A stretch of DNA of 13,637 nt from Echinococcus granulosus (GCF_000524195.1 NW_020170431.1:455847-469483); one strand, 5' to 3'. Numbered from the stretch's first letter, positions 1-9,944 are shown. Notes: generated by a model from the sequence alone, not told the origin. Made by a program: numbers and translations.

Positions 1-11
1 TACTCCCTCTA

Positions 12-54
12 GGGGATGGGAGATGGGAAAAGCAGCTGGGGAGGGGGGTGGGGG
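12..54 (+). other. G-rich tract with G-quadruplex potential
   Basis: GGGG, GGG, GGG and then GGGGAGGGGGGTGGGGG (38-54) give more than four runs of three or more G with short loops on the + strand. Weaker G-rich runs follow at 142-159 and 232-247. Confidence 0.6.
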
Positions 55-1250
55 AGACTCTAGTGGCCATTTTTCGCCTTCGCGTGGATCGTTCGTTGAT
101 CGGTGCGATCTGGGACACAGACGCACACGCGTGTTTGTGTCGGGAAAGGGGATAGGGGGAGAGAGGAGTAAAGGCATTAGCCCCACCCTTTCCATGATGA
201 CGATGACGGGGAAGAAGGGGACTTCAGCACGAGGTGGTGGGGGAGGGATACCTTGTTTTAATCGTTTCCGGTTGTGTGCATGTGTATGCGGATGGAATGC
301 ACAAAACGGTGTGGCGAACAACATTAACTACCTGCTGATGTGTGCACACATGGCTGTCCTGTCATGTCCTGTACTGGTGTCGGCTAATAAAAAGTAGCAA
401 TGGAAGGGAGGTGGAAAGGCGTGGAAGGCTCTGTACATAATAAATCCGCACATGTTCAATGTTGAAGAGCAGTATTTACCGCAAATGCGCAGATTTCTGG
501 TTTTTTCTACAAAAAAAATGTGCCCTAGGCTCATGTGCCAAATTGTGGGCAAGGACGTTTTTACGAAGTACAAAATTTGAACCCCCAAACCGTTCGAGCC
601 AAACCGGGACTTCTGTATACACTTTCCTCAGAGGAAAAAAATGTATATTAATTGGTACAATCTGCATCTCTTGGGCCAATTTGTCACAGTACAGGTTAGA
701 TATATCCTGATTGAACTTATACAGGACTGACTGTCAGAACCAGCAAAACTGAGTGTCCCATTACAGCACTTCTCTTAAAGTCCTGTACAAGTTACATGCC
801 TTAGTCGAAAAAAAATATCATCACCACGCACTGCTTTAGGTGGCCATTCAATTGTTTTTGCCAATTCATTCTTCAGCAGTTCGGTCTGCAATAAAGTATG
901 AGGGGGTTTCACTCCTGCCGTTTAAGTCTCTCAACTACTCTGAATGCCTTATGTCTCATAATATCTTAGGTGGTAATTTTATTTGCTGCGATGTAATTCA
1001 GTAGCTGAAACTAATGCAATATTATCCGGTCATTAGTGCGGTGTCCAGAACACACACTCATAAATAATCCCAACCAGCGGACATGCGTTCCTACCACAAA
1101 GGTAATATCACTACAGCACATGGTCTTAATGAGAGAATTGCACCAAGATGGATTCTCGTTGGGGGAACACCGCAGTTCCCACACAGAGCTCATCTGGTGG
1201 AAATAGGTAAGAGCAATTATCGCAACGGGTACGCATATGCAAGGGATGCC

Positions 1251-1268
1251 GTCGTCGTTGTCGTCGTC
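1251..1268 (+). repeat. Short imperfect (GTC)6 trinucleotide repeat
   Basis: GTCGTCGTTGTCGTCGTC, with one substituted unit. It is CpG-rich and lies in a non-coding stretch. Confidence 0.75.
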
Positions 1269-1451
1269 CTGTTGCTCGCACCCATACATATGCGTGATAC
1301 TGCCGAAATCTGCCCCTATCCCCCCTGCCCTCCTCTGTCCATCAAACAGCCCACTGCGTCCCTTTAGTTATCGCTGGCTAGCTCTCACGGGAACTGGTTA
1401 CCGCGTTCAACACAGGTGCTTCACGGACGGCACGCCGATAAGTGCGTGTAT

Positions 1452-1480
1452 GTTTGCCCGCTCGCTCGCTCGTTTGCCCG
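1452..1480 (+). repeat. GTTTGCCCG direct repeat flanking (CTCG)3
   Basis: GTTTGCCCG at 1452-1460 and again at 1472-1480 bracket three CTCG units. It is a small local duplication with no known function. Confidence 0.6.
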
Positions 1481-2378
1481 CCCATGTGCTTAAAACAACA
1501 AACTAAGTGATTCAGATTGTTCGGGGAGTTGATTTGAAAAACTAAGGATGCACATTTGCTTGTCATTTGGTTATGCACATTAATGCGAGGTCACCGGCAC
1601 CCATAAAGGGGGTGGAGTAAGACAGTCGTCTGGCCTCCATTAAGTGGCTACTTTAAATCATACACTTGAGTTCGGGTTTAAGCAACTTTGATTCACTGTT
1701 CATTTTCCTGTACCACTTACTTCGATGGTATTAGTAGAAATAAAGGGCGTTTCTATGTGGGTAGCAAGTGTAAAGGTTAATGCGACTTTTTACCATTCTG
1801 GAATGAATACATGCTAGAGAGCCACTTAAATGGTATAGGTAAACTGAGATTATTTTGTTTACTCAGGAGTCATATGCAATACAACGACAGATGGCAGTCC
1901 CAAGGCAAGCAACACTTCATCCCCACAAAGTAAGACTAGACTTCTGTGTGTGCGTGTGTGTATGTGGCAGACTACAGACCCAACTGAGCTTCACTGCCTC
2001 ATCCTCTATGCGCCTCCTCCTTTGCTTGGTCTAATCAGACAGTCGCAAAATCGGTGTGAGGTAGGAGCGAAGATTATTCAATCCAAGCCTAAATGCAAAA
2101 CATTTTATTTATTTCAGGTTCACCTTCCGAATGCAACATCACAACTGTGGAGTGCATAGATTCGATGGGGGTTACGTGTTGTGTGCAAGGATAGACAGTA
2201 TTTTGGGTTGGCAAAGCCTCGAGAAATGACTCGATAAGAGTAAGTATTCTCAACAGTCCTTCCTAAAGAACAAGGTAGATAAGCTACCTTGAACTATGTC
2301 TAAATAAAATCACAAAGAGGTCGCTCTCACGGCAATGTGGTGGTGTCCTAGTGTGATCCTTGCTTGATTAGACCCATT

Positions 2379-2419
2379 GATAAGAGGTCGTCGGGACCCA
2401 CATGAGGGGTAGGTAAATG
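2379..2419 (+). repeat. Dispersed short direct repeat, copy 1
   Basis: GATAAGAGGTCGTCGGGACC and the following CACATGAGGGG resemble 3034-3073 over about 40 bp at roughly 80%. Both share GATAAGAGGTC, ACCCACAT and AGGG in the same order, which suggests two decayed copies of one repeat. Confidence 0.6.
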
Positions 2420-3033
2420 TTACTTTTGAAACAACCTCTCATTCAGAGTTATGGCTATGGTCATATGGGGCACCAGTTTGTGTGTTTTAATTAACTTGAC
2501 TTTAGTATTTTGTTTTAATGTTTATGCAACCCTTCAGGCTCTCCTACCTCCACGGCATAGCCTCCCAGTTCCCCCTTAGATTGCTAACGGATCTTCCTCT
2601 CTACTGGTAGGGTTCATTACTATCCTGGGGAAGGGCTTAGGGATTACACTACATTTTATTCACTTAGTACTTAATTTTGACTAACGATAACAATGACGCA
2701 TCAAGGAGAATATTTTTCTCAACTTTCGTCATTCGGAGTTATCTAAAATGAAGTGGTCAACCCTTATTTGGTTAGAGAAGATTTAAAAATCGGGCTTCTC
2801 TTCCACCTAGTGCAACCGGATTTCCTCACTATCCAACTGTGTGGAAAAAGTGGTAATAGATTATCAAGTAAGCCTCCTACTACGAACGAGATGATATTAA
2901 CAGGTTATGATGGATCCAATTCCAAGGAAGAGGACATCAGTCGTAGTAAAATGAAAGAAGAAAAGGCGAGTTACAGTGAGAGTTCAAGTTACCAACGGTG
3001 TTGTATCGTAACTACTTGGTGATGAAAAGAACT

Positions 3034-3073
3034 GATAAGAGGTCATCAGAACCCACATAAGGGTTATTAAATG
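3034..3073 (+). repeat. Dispersed short direct repeat, copy 2
   Basis: This is the partner of 2379-2419. It reads GTCATCAGAACC where copy 1 reads GTCGTCGGGACC, so two CpG sites in copy 1 are CpA here. Confidence 0.6.
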
Positions 3074-4201
3074 GTCATAAAAGTTGGTCAATATGCGGCT
3101 GTAAATAAAGTAGAAAAGTGAAACTGTTGTTTGGGTACAAATGGTATCAATAAAATCATCTTGGTTTTGCCATTTAGTCGGTTGTTTAGAAAATTTGTTT
3201 GTTTGAATTGCATCATTTAGGTTATTTGATGCTGCCTAAAAGAAAATGATGATTGAAAAGTAAAAAGTTACTGGGTGAAATCCTAGCAGTTTTTCCTCTA
3301 AAAAGGTTTCATCAAATAATAAAAGAATTTATACGTTGTAAAGCTATCTTTAGTTACTCACAATAAAGTTACTCATGGTAAAACACTAAAATATTTGGTG
3401 ACCAGACAAGATTACTGTCACTTGACATAAGAAGGGAGAAAATTTTAGGGATGAATTATACCACACCAGTACCACGGCGCAGTATTCTTTACTGTGCTCT
3501 CTATTCTACTACTCCTGCCCCACTTTTATCTCCCCTTCTACCCCCATTTCTCCATCCTTCCCATCACCTCAAGTCTGTGATGTGGTTCAAGCACATCCGC
3601 TTGAGGAACTCAACCAAGGTGAACCCACCTCCATAGTCCAGATACTAATCATAAACCTCCAACTCCTCCACTCTGTTGTACGGTCTTGTAGAAGGTGAGG
3701 AATGTGGTTTTCGGTGTGTGGTGTATGCGGTATGCAGCGTGTGGTGCAAAAGCTCACTTCTCACTCCTGCTTGATATATGCGGTCCTCCTGATGATTCAC
3801 TGACACCTAGATGCGTCATATTGGGCACAGTTGTCTACTTCGAAAGATTACTAAGAATTACGTGTAGGTGTCACTGTTGATGCAAGCAACCAAGACACCA
3901 ATGTGTCATAAGCAACTCTCAGTTAGTCAAGTGATGATACATGTGGTTCACAACACCGACAACATCTGTGATGGGAAAGTAATGGTGAAGGTTGTCAGGG
4001 GAATCGATCCGATCCCCTGTACACACCATGCAACAACAAATTATAGATAACGGATGATGGATGGCTGATAAGGGAAGATGGGGAACAGGTGATAGAGGGT
4101 CAAAAGGTGGTCAACTCCTTCATGTTCCTTACGCTTTTATGCACCTTACATAGACACGCCATGCTCTATGCACGTAAGATTGCTTGCTGACAGCTAAGTC
4201 G

Positions 4202-4219
4202 ACCAATCCACTGATTGGT
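4202..4219. repeat. Small inverted repeat containing paired CCAAT motifs
   Basis: ACCAATC, four bases, then GATTGGT: perfect 7-bp arms at 4202-4208 and 4213-4219. It lies in the inner, diverged part of the left inverted-repeat arm. Confidence 0.6.
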
Positions 4220-4221
4220 TG

Positions 4222-4246
4222 TCTGACTGGCTGATTGACTGACTGA
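4222..4246 (+). repeat. Imperfect (TGAC)n tetranucleotide repeat
   Basis: Runs of CTGACTGG, CTGATTGA and CTGACTGAG form a degenerate tetranucleotide tract. The equivalent position of the right arm (10269-10292) also holds a tetranucleotide tract, but of a different motif. Confidence 0.6.
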
Positions 4247-4741
4247 GTTTAGATGAGGTGAGACGGGGTGAGATTAAAGGAACGTGTCTATTGCATTGCG
4301 ACGCTCCTTAAGTGGACGCACGCGTCATTGGTTACCGCCACAGGATTCACTCATTTCCCACTCATTATCCACTCCACACTTCTAAGACACGCACTATTTC
4401 ATGCCCACATCCCAAAACTGTCCTCGCTGTCTGCTGGTATGTGTGTAGTGTTTTCTATTAATCTCTGGCCTTTTATACGTTGAAGGCCAAACAAGTTCTG
4501 CTGACGTCTACTGCCCCGCCTCCTCCTACAATACTTCTCCCAGTGATGGACATGTCTTGTCTTTGCTTCACTTGACGACAAGATCACAAGGTTGAACGGA
4601 CAAATGGTAGCTGCAAGAGGGACAGAAATGGAGGTGGCCTCGGTGGAGGTGATGTAAAGGTGTTTGTTTGCTTGTAATTGTAATAGATTGTGATGAGCCA
4701 TGGTTTAACAAAATATATTAAAAATTTGTGTGGAATTGTTT

Positions 4742-4759
4742 CTTTTTTATTCAAAAAAG
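4742..4759. repeat. AT hairpin CTTTTTT-ATTC-AAAAAAG
   Basis: Perfect 7-bp arms around a 4-base loop. Low complexity makes chance likely. It is not interpreted as a terminator, since this is eukaryotic DNA. Confidence 0.4.
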
Positions 4760-6709
4760 CTTAAAGGCCTATTTTCTCACCTTACGACATTCATATTTGT
4801 AGATTTATGATCCATTTTATGTCTGTACTATCCTTTTCATTTATTAATCTTCTCGTTAAGGTTTGCCATTATGTTAGGATCTCTAGAACCAATCTTTTAT
4901 TCATCCAAAGAAATGGCACACTAATGTACATCTTCTTCACAAACGCACCTGTCGAATACGATTTTCATCTACGGCTACTTGAAAGTTCGCAAAATCCAGC
5001 GGACAAAATTTCCCAAACGTCTACCTCAACCAGTCCTAATTTCGATACTTTCTAATCATATTCAGTCACCTTCTTAAAGCTTCTAAGATATGTCCCAGGT
5101 AAATGTGAAACACCTGTTCAAAAGGGTCATCCGAAATCCAAGAAGCATTAAGGCATTCGTCCACTAGTAACTACTATATGACATACAGATGACATGTGAT
5201 ATCTACAAGACGGCGTTGGGGCTAATCTGCGCTGCCAATCAGCACAAGCAAATGGCCAGTGGCGTAATGAGGTCGTGGTTCACTTTACTTAATATCCACT
5301 TTGCCATTCTATTTCCCTCCCTCCTCTCCTTCCCTCCTGATATTTCCTGGTTGAGTGGTTAAACAGGTTCACCTGTCGTGTGCTGGCTGATGTGGCGAGT
5401 TATTCTGAGCCATTGACCAGGTTTCACCTGATAGCGATCAAACAGTGTGTAAAACAACCTCAGGAAAAATTAACATAAAAAGCATAGCGAAATTCAACAT
5501 TGAAATGTGGATTTGCAGCCTTTTTGATTAATTTGTTAATAAAGCCTTACTTATGCTGGAAGTAGAGCTCGTCACTTATTGTTTACCAGCACCTAATCAT
5601 TACAGATCTCTTGCCAGTAAATTCTGCTTTTTGGTGTGTTCACAAGGAATGTTTCTTCTCTGGTAATATTCAGAATACCTACAAACTGGCAGGAATAAGC
5701 CGTGCCTCAGTCTGTCATATTGCTAAACCTGTCAAACAGGAAGTGCCATCCCTTTGAAGTGAAGGTTGCTCTGGGGGCTTCCTCTGAAAGTATGTTGGGG
5801 GACATCATTTAATTCGCTGTGACGAATTTAGGCCGCTTTGACAGTCCAGCTAAAACAGTCATAGCTGAGAAGAATGAGGTATGCAAGAACCAAATTTGTA
5901 TCAGCTGTGTACTAGTGGCGTCCTGCTCAAGCTCCATCATTTCCATCCGACAATGAAAGGAAACAAATGCCAGAGGGTAGAGAATCCAGCTGCAATTTGC
6001 TGCCAATTCCATCATTTAATTTAAATCCAGAAAGCAACTTCAGCATGAAGAGTTCCGCCAATTTGCCTAAACTAGCGGAGGACAGTCAAGCCATCTTAAT
6101 GATAAGGCCATGATAGACTTTCAAAATTACAAGTTTTCAGGTATCGTCTCTTGTGTACTTTCATGCCATGTTATGCTTGGATCAGGCGTCCAGTATCAGA
6201 TGCTCCACCAAATAGATGAATGGTACTTGGAAGAAATGCTAAAGCTGTGGGCTAGAAATTAACCACCAATGGCAGAATCATCTCTGGCACCATTTAACTG
6301 TCCCATTACTAAGTGGCAAAAGGGCCCTGTCACTGTGCCATGCCGTAAGAGTTCGGATTTTGTGCTCTCATGGTCACAAAGCTCGGTTCTTAAACACACT
6401 TGCTCTCGCATGTATTGAGCTCCATCCTGTGTTAGTAAAATGACCAACCCACAAATGCGTGCCCCTTTTGACTGCGGATGCAGCTAAAATTCCCGATTCT
6501 TTTTGGCCTACTCTCACACTGACTCAGCTTTTCTAGTAAACTAACCGATGTGATATATTTTGGTTAATTATTAAGAAACAGTTAAGCCATATCTCTCCAT
6601 AACCACCTAAAACCACACACATCGTGTAAGATGCGAGTGCCTACTAATTATCCTTGCAACTGCTTAGAGGTAAGTCAGGTAAACGGGGATGGTAATTTTG
6701 ACCCATCTC

Positions 6710-6787
6710 CATGGCGCCAGAGGTTGTCGCAATGGCGTTTGACCACCCGTGAAAAACCTCCTCGCTTGATTTTTCAACGGCGCCATG
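6710..6787. repeat. Spaced inverted repeat CATGGCGCC / GGCGCCATG
   Basis: Perfect 9-bp arms at 6710-6718 and 6779-6787, separated by 60 bp, each holding the palindrome GGCGCC in an otherwise AT-rich, CpG-poor region. An additional ATGGCG lies between them at about 6732. Confidence 0.55.
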
Positions 6788-7900
6788 TGGAATGTGTAAT
6801 CTTTTTTCCCCTAGTCACAAACACTGTCGGAAGTAGTGATTTTTCTTCTTGAATTTTTCCCTCCTTACCACCCTTCTCATTCCATTCTTGCTCTAACTCC
6901 TAGGAACAATTAGCTCGTCACGTACTGGCGCACAGCCTTTGATCCCTTTCCTCCTCAACTAAGGTGGGACCTCTGCACAAGGGGGAACAATTTCTTGGGG
7001 ATTTTTAAACCCACCTTTCTGTTTGTGGGGTGCAATCTTGTAAAAAGTGCTGATTACTGACAAAAAATATTTAGACCAAGGTAAATAGGTCATGTCTCTG
7101 TACTAATCGTAAATGATTCGTAATTATTTTAATTAATTTTACCTGTCACTTATCAACCCAATTGGATTTCCTGCTTGCATTCGCCTCATCTATTTGATTA
7201 AATTTGGCCGGTTAACTTTGGAATCAGTGAAAGGCAATCCAACAAGAGAAAAAATCTATTTTTGTAATAAAATACAAGGTGTAAATGGAATTTTACGTTA
7301 CGATCTCTAACTATAAACAAATTTTGATTAATTAAAAAAGCTGTGGCACCAGATCGCCTTGTTGAGGATACCACGAAAGGTGGATTTGAAGTTCTTCACT
7401 TTAGCTTCCAATTCGAGATACGTCCTAATTACGCGATCGCAAAAGTAATGGGAACGGGTTGTTTAGATTTTGCAAGATTATTTAAGACTTACCCGATTTG
7501 TCCTACTGCTTTTAGGGATGTTACTTTACCCCCCAACATGTGTTCCTTCTTACCTCAAGATAAACATTTACCTCGAATTGAGTTGCAACCAGATGGATTA
7601 AGATAAAAGGCGTTTGCTTATTCATTGAAGAAAAATAAAGGCATAAATTCTAAACATTTAGGTTACATTATTCACTAAAACCTTAATTGCACACTCAGCA
7701 GTTTACACACAAAATTTCCACTAAATCAGAAGTCGCAATCACCTCAAAATGTCCTTAATTGGGAGGAATAATGCATGCATAATAATTAAACAATATGGGA
7801 TTTATAAATGTCAAATCGTTGGCTATTTTAATAAGCATTCCGTTACGTGCACATCACTACAAAGCGCACCTATGCAGCACGCAGCGGAATACGTGATTCT

Positions 7901-7909
7901 GATTGGTCA
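7901..7909 (-). promoter_or_regulatory. CCAAT box (NF-Y type), reverse orientation
   Basis: The + strand reads tgattggtc, so the - strand reads gaCCAATCA, matching the NF-Y consensus RRCCAATSR and extending to the optimal CCAATCAG. It lies 300 bp before the ATG at 8201. Confidence 0.45.
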
Positions 7910-7921
7910 GTGGTGTTTCTC

Positions 7922-7931
7922 GTGCGCACCA
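7922..7931 (+). repeat. GTGCGCACCA motif, copy 1
   Basis: A ten-base motif built on the palindrome GTGCGCAC. It recurs identically at 8073-8082, 151 bp away, in the promoter-like block. The TGCGCA core resembles half of an NRF-1 site; this is a suggestion only. Confidence 0.5.
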
Positions 7932-8042
7932 GTGTGTAACGCTCTTTTCGTCGCTCCCACCTTCGCGTTCCACGCCTTCACACTCCCGGCCAACACGAAT
8001 CCGACTATACGCGCCACGCAGGGCGCTACTCTTGACGCCCTT

Positions 8043-8052
8043 AGCCAATGGA
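8043..8052 (+). promoter_or_regulatory. CCAAT box (NF-Y type), forward orientation
   Basis: The sequence agCCAATgga matches RRCCAATSR. It sits about 150 bp before the ATG at 8201, a usual CCAAT-to-start-region distance, and pairs with the reverse CCAAT at 7901. Confidence 0.45.
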
Positions 8053-8072
8053 GTGTTGAAGGTGTGTGTGTG

Positions 8073-8082
8073 GTGCGCACCA
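8073..8082 (+). repeat. GTGCGCACCA motif, copy 2
   Basis: Identical to the copy at 7922-7931. Here it is part of the ten-base palindrome GGTGCGCACC (8072-8081) and directly follows a GT run (8062-8072). Confidence 0.5.
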
Positions 8083-8117
8083 AAGACCACATCGGGATGC
8101 CTGCACATACGCACTCT

Positions 8118-8145
8118 CGCATACACGCACGCATGCATGCACACA
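8118..8145. other. 28-bp alternating purine-pyrimidine tract (Z-DNA-prone)
   Basis: Every step from 8118 to 8145 alternates pyrimidine and purine, mixing CG, CA and AT steps and including the palindrome GCATGCATGC (8131-8140). With the GT run at 8062-8072 it makes a cluster of Z-prone DNA in the 140 bp before the ATG at 8201. Confidence 0.6.
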
Positions 8146-8200
8146 ATGAGGGCGTGAACAGTGCCTCACAAACACATTACCGTGTCAGAAAACCGAGGCC

Positions 8201-8314
8201 ATGGATAATGCAGCACTCGATATGTCCTTCAAGTCGCTAAGCCCTTTGAGCACCATGGAGATGGCCTATAAGTCCGCCCTCTCTCTCTATCCTTCCAACG
8301 AAGATGGCGACAAA
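8201..8314 (+). other. Possible N-terminal coding extension, one base out of frame with the T-box exon
   Basis: The frame is open from 8150 and has an ATG at 8201 in a strong context (gaggccATGg), with further in-frame ATGs including 8255 (caccATGg, an ideal Kozak). Its 38 codons to 8314 read as normal protein sequence, for example FKSLSPLSTMEMAYKSALSL, and MAY recalls the MAYHPF start of vertebrate Tbx2/3. It then runs into the A6 run at 8312-8317. Skipping one A there would continue directly into the T-box frame (AAT GCC ATT, 8316 onward). As printed, the frame continues to a stop at 8405-8407 as a Cys-rich tail that looks non-coding. Alternatives: an overlapping upstream ORF that dampens translation from 8304, a one-base assembly error, or chance. 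The T-box frame upstream of 8304 is closed at 8247-8249. Confidence 0.45.
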
Positions 8315-8491
8315 AAATGCCATTTCTGCTCTCGCTACTGCTGCAGTCGCGGCTGGGGTTTCGTCTTCACTGGTTCCCTCCCATCCACCGGTGTCTACCA
8401 AGGATAATCCTGTTGTGGAACTGGTCGATCGCCATCTGTGGAGAAGCTTCCACGCCTACGAGACGGAAATGGTAATAACCAAAAGTGGGCG
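8304..8491 (+). CDS. T-box transcription factor, Tbx2/Tbx3 (omb/bifid) type, coding exon 1
   Basis: First visible coding exon of a sequence-specific nuclear DNA-binding regulator. From the ATG at 8304 it encodes 62 codons plus two bases of the next. Residues 5-30 are low-complexity and rich in Ala, Ser and Pro. The T domain begins near residue 34 with DNPVVELVDRHLW and runs to TEMVITKSG (residues 54-62), the hallmark start of T-box domains; most Tbx2/3 proteins have a D-D-P-x-V-x-L-x-x-x-x-LW-x-x-FH pattern here. The segment HLWRSFHAYETEM is more divergent than in vertebrates or flies. The exon ends GGG CG|gtgagt, and the split Arg codon is completed by the C at 12543. The start at 8304 has A at -3 and G at +4, a good Kozak context. 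An upstream start in another frame (8201) may be the true N terminus if the frame is broken at the A6 run. Subfamily assignment rests mainly on exon 2. Confidence 0.95.
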
Positions 8492-9944
8492 GTGAGTGAT
8501 ATAAAACTGATTTAGGCATATTTACTGCAATTAATAAGTCATTAGGGTCTACTAAAAGCATTCGGTAGTGATTCAAATGTCTTTCCATTTTCTGCTGAAA
8601 AATTTGCCTTAAAGATAAAATCTAAGTAGCAGCAACTAAGATATGAATTTTGGGACACGTAATTAGGCAATATGGAATGGAGGTATAAAAAGTAGGAGAC
8701 GTTTATGTGACTCTTATGAATCGTGAAAGATACTTATACAGCTTCCCTACCCGACGTCGAGAGTGCTTTGCTTTTGTGGCAAAATGAGGTCATTTTCGAT
8801 ACCCTCTGATGATACATGGGGGGAAATTTTATCTCCACTGGATGCGCATGGCAAACCTTCTGCTGGAATCTCTGAACCAGCCTTATTCCAGGGTGTCAAT
8901 TCTTGTACAGTTTGTCAGGCGGAAGTAATTAACCGATCGCTATCAATCCCCTCTACCTTTAACATCCCCAAGTTTTTCAGGGGTCGTGATATTCTGTTGA
9001 GGTGTACGACGTCATGAAAGGGAAAAAAATTCACCAGCTCATGGGTTGCACCATAATTACAGAATTTTCTTTCGAAAAACTTCAATGGAGAGAGAGAAGG
9101 TAGATGAGGTCTACTTTTAACAGAACTGATTTCCCTCCAGTCAAGCCCACTACTGTTTGCATTATTTCGACAGGTGAAAAGGCACCCACAGGGTGGGATT
9201 TCAGTGCTGTAGCGAATTTCTCATGCACCTTCCCCTCCGGTAGGCAGAAAATAGGGCCAAACTGGTTTCACTTTTGTTTATTACCTTTGCCTAACCGCAT
9301 TGTCGCGGTTGATGGGGCAAAATTGGAAGCAGATGGCTTTCCCCTCTTTCATCCACTTCCTCCATCCGCCACCACTCCCTCTCTGATTGGTCTAAAAATA
9401 GAGTGAGTGGTCTTCACTTGAAGTGACCCCCTTCCTATTCCGCATCCAAGACGACATTAAAGGCCCGCAGATAGTGACCTTGCTGTGGTGTAAATCACGC
9501 CTCCCCTTTTGTTGAAGTATCATTCTCAACTATCAGTGGATTTTATCATGCAAAAATTGAATTGCTCATTCCTTTGAGTTTGGGCCATGATTCATGCCTA
9601 TAAAACGTGATGGTATCATATTTTTAAAGGACTGTAATTAAGATATTAAAATGTATACTTAATTGAGCGATTTGCTTCATACCCGTTGTAATTAAAGGAA
9701 ATAAAATGGCGTTAATGATAACCAGTGAACTGCTGGTACATCTCAACGAGACGTAGAGGTGCTGGGATCTCCAAAGTTATGAAAGACCTTGTCTACAAAA
9801 ACAAGGAAATAAACCTCTAGCTTCATATCACCTACACCAAGGCCACTTCTAGTGACATCTGTCGGCAATTCTTAGTTGCCTATTCTACTTCGTATTTGAT
9901 CATGAGTTGTTGCTAACATGTGGTTATGTGGTCGTGCGAAGGCA

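Larger units (their letters stand above)
1..3529. other. Upstream non-coding stretch
   Basis: No gene is supported. The left 400 bp are G-rich; 1240-1500 is CpG-rich with simple repeats; a GT-rich run lies near 1944-1966; 2200-3100 carries the decayed direct repeat pair; 3100-3450 is AT-rich. AATAAA occurs at 385 and 439, but no coding sequence upstream supports reading them as a gene end. Open frames here (for example 23-397 and 2753-3022) show no domains and compositional bias only. Confidence 0.7.
3530..4550 (+). repeat. Large inverted repeat, left arm
   Basis: The reverse complement of this segment recurs at 9945-10917. The outer part (3530-4095) pairs with 10352-10917 without any gap (position sum 14447 throughout) and with 7 mismatches in 566 bp. 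The inner part is homologous but diverged. For example 4276-4364 aligns with 10246-10158 at about 82%, and 4480-4510 aligns with 10022-9992. The left arm has about 75 bp more than the right between 4095 and 4276. Two open frames inside it are identical in both arms but begin with GTG and match no domain I know, so the element looks non-coding. No terminal repeat, target-site duplication or poly-A tail could be assigned. It is probably a dispersed repeat family or a segmental inverted duplication. Confidence 0.93.
4551..7839. other. Non-coding stretch between left repeat arm and promoter-like block
   Basis: No gene is supported. It is mostly AT-rich, with TAATTA-type homeodomain-like words at 7110-7140 and 7325-7335. 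CACCTG E-box words occur near 5111, 5373 and 5427, and a perfect CCAATCAG occurs at 5234. A strong donor-like GAG|GTAAGT at 6670 could mark an untranslated 5' exon. The spaced GGCGCC inverted repeat lies at 6710-6787, and the palindrome ATGCATGCAT at 7771-7780. Confidence 0.6.
7840..8200 (+). promoter_or_regulatory. Promoter-like block directly upstream of the T-box coding start
   Basis: This stretch is visibly richer in G+C and CpG than the AT-rich DNA to its left (7000-7840). It contains two CCAAT motifs of NF-Y type in opposite orientations, two copies of the GTGCGCACCA motif, and a purine-pyrimidine alternating tract ending 56 bp before the ATG at 8201. No convincing TATA box was found at a fitting distance, so initiation may be dispersed. 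Frames stay open here on both strands mainly because stop codons are rare in this composition. Assignment as a promoter is inference from position and motifs. A spliced 5' UTR starting further upstream cannot be excluded. Confidence 0.5.

Noticed and set aside
385..444. AATAAA words at 385 and 439 as the polyadenylation site of an upstream gene
   Set aside because: No coding exon is recognisable to the left, and this hexamer is common by chance in AT-rich DNA.
3695..4050. Two short open frames (61 and 60 codons) duplicated exactly in the right arm at 10397-10752
   Set aside because: Both begin at GTG and match no known protein. Their identity in the two arms follows from the near-identical repeat, with only two synonymous differences, too few to argue for selection.
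4807..5055. Open frame containing SSQNPADKISQ, resembling the NPAD motif of retroelement polyproteins
   Set aside because: The match is a few residues only, with no reverse transcriptase, RNase H or integrase sequence nearby in any frame.
7343..7606. 87-codon open frame in AT-rich DNA
   Set aside because: It has a GTG start, no recognisable domain and no convincing splice signals at its ends. It remains unexplained but is not supported as a gene.
7749..8240. Longest open frame in the window (163 codons)
   Set aside because: It overlaps several equally open frames on both strands, shows no domain, and runs through promoter-like DNA. Its length reflects a local lack of stop codons, and its last part overlaps the likely T-box start.
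8684..8690. TATAAAA words in intron 1 (8684-8690 and 9599-9605) as alternative promoters
   Set aside because: They are single AT-rich words with no initiator or downstream first exon evident.
9104..9406. 100-codon open frame inside intron 1
   Set aside because: No splice sites join it in frame to exon 1 or exon 2, and no domain is recognisable.
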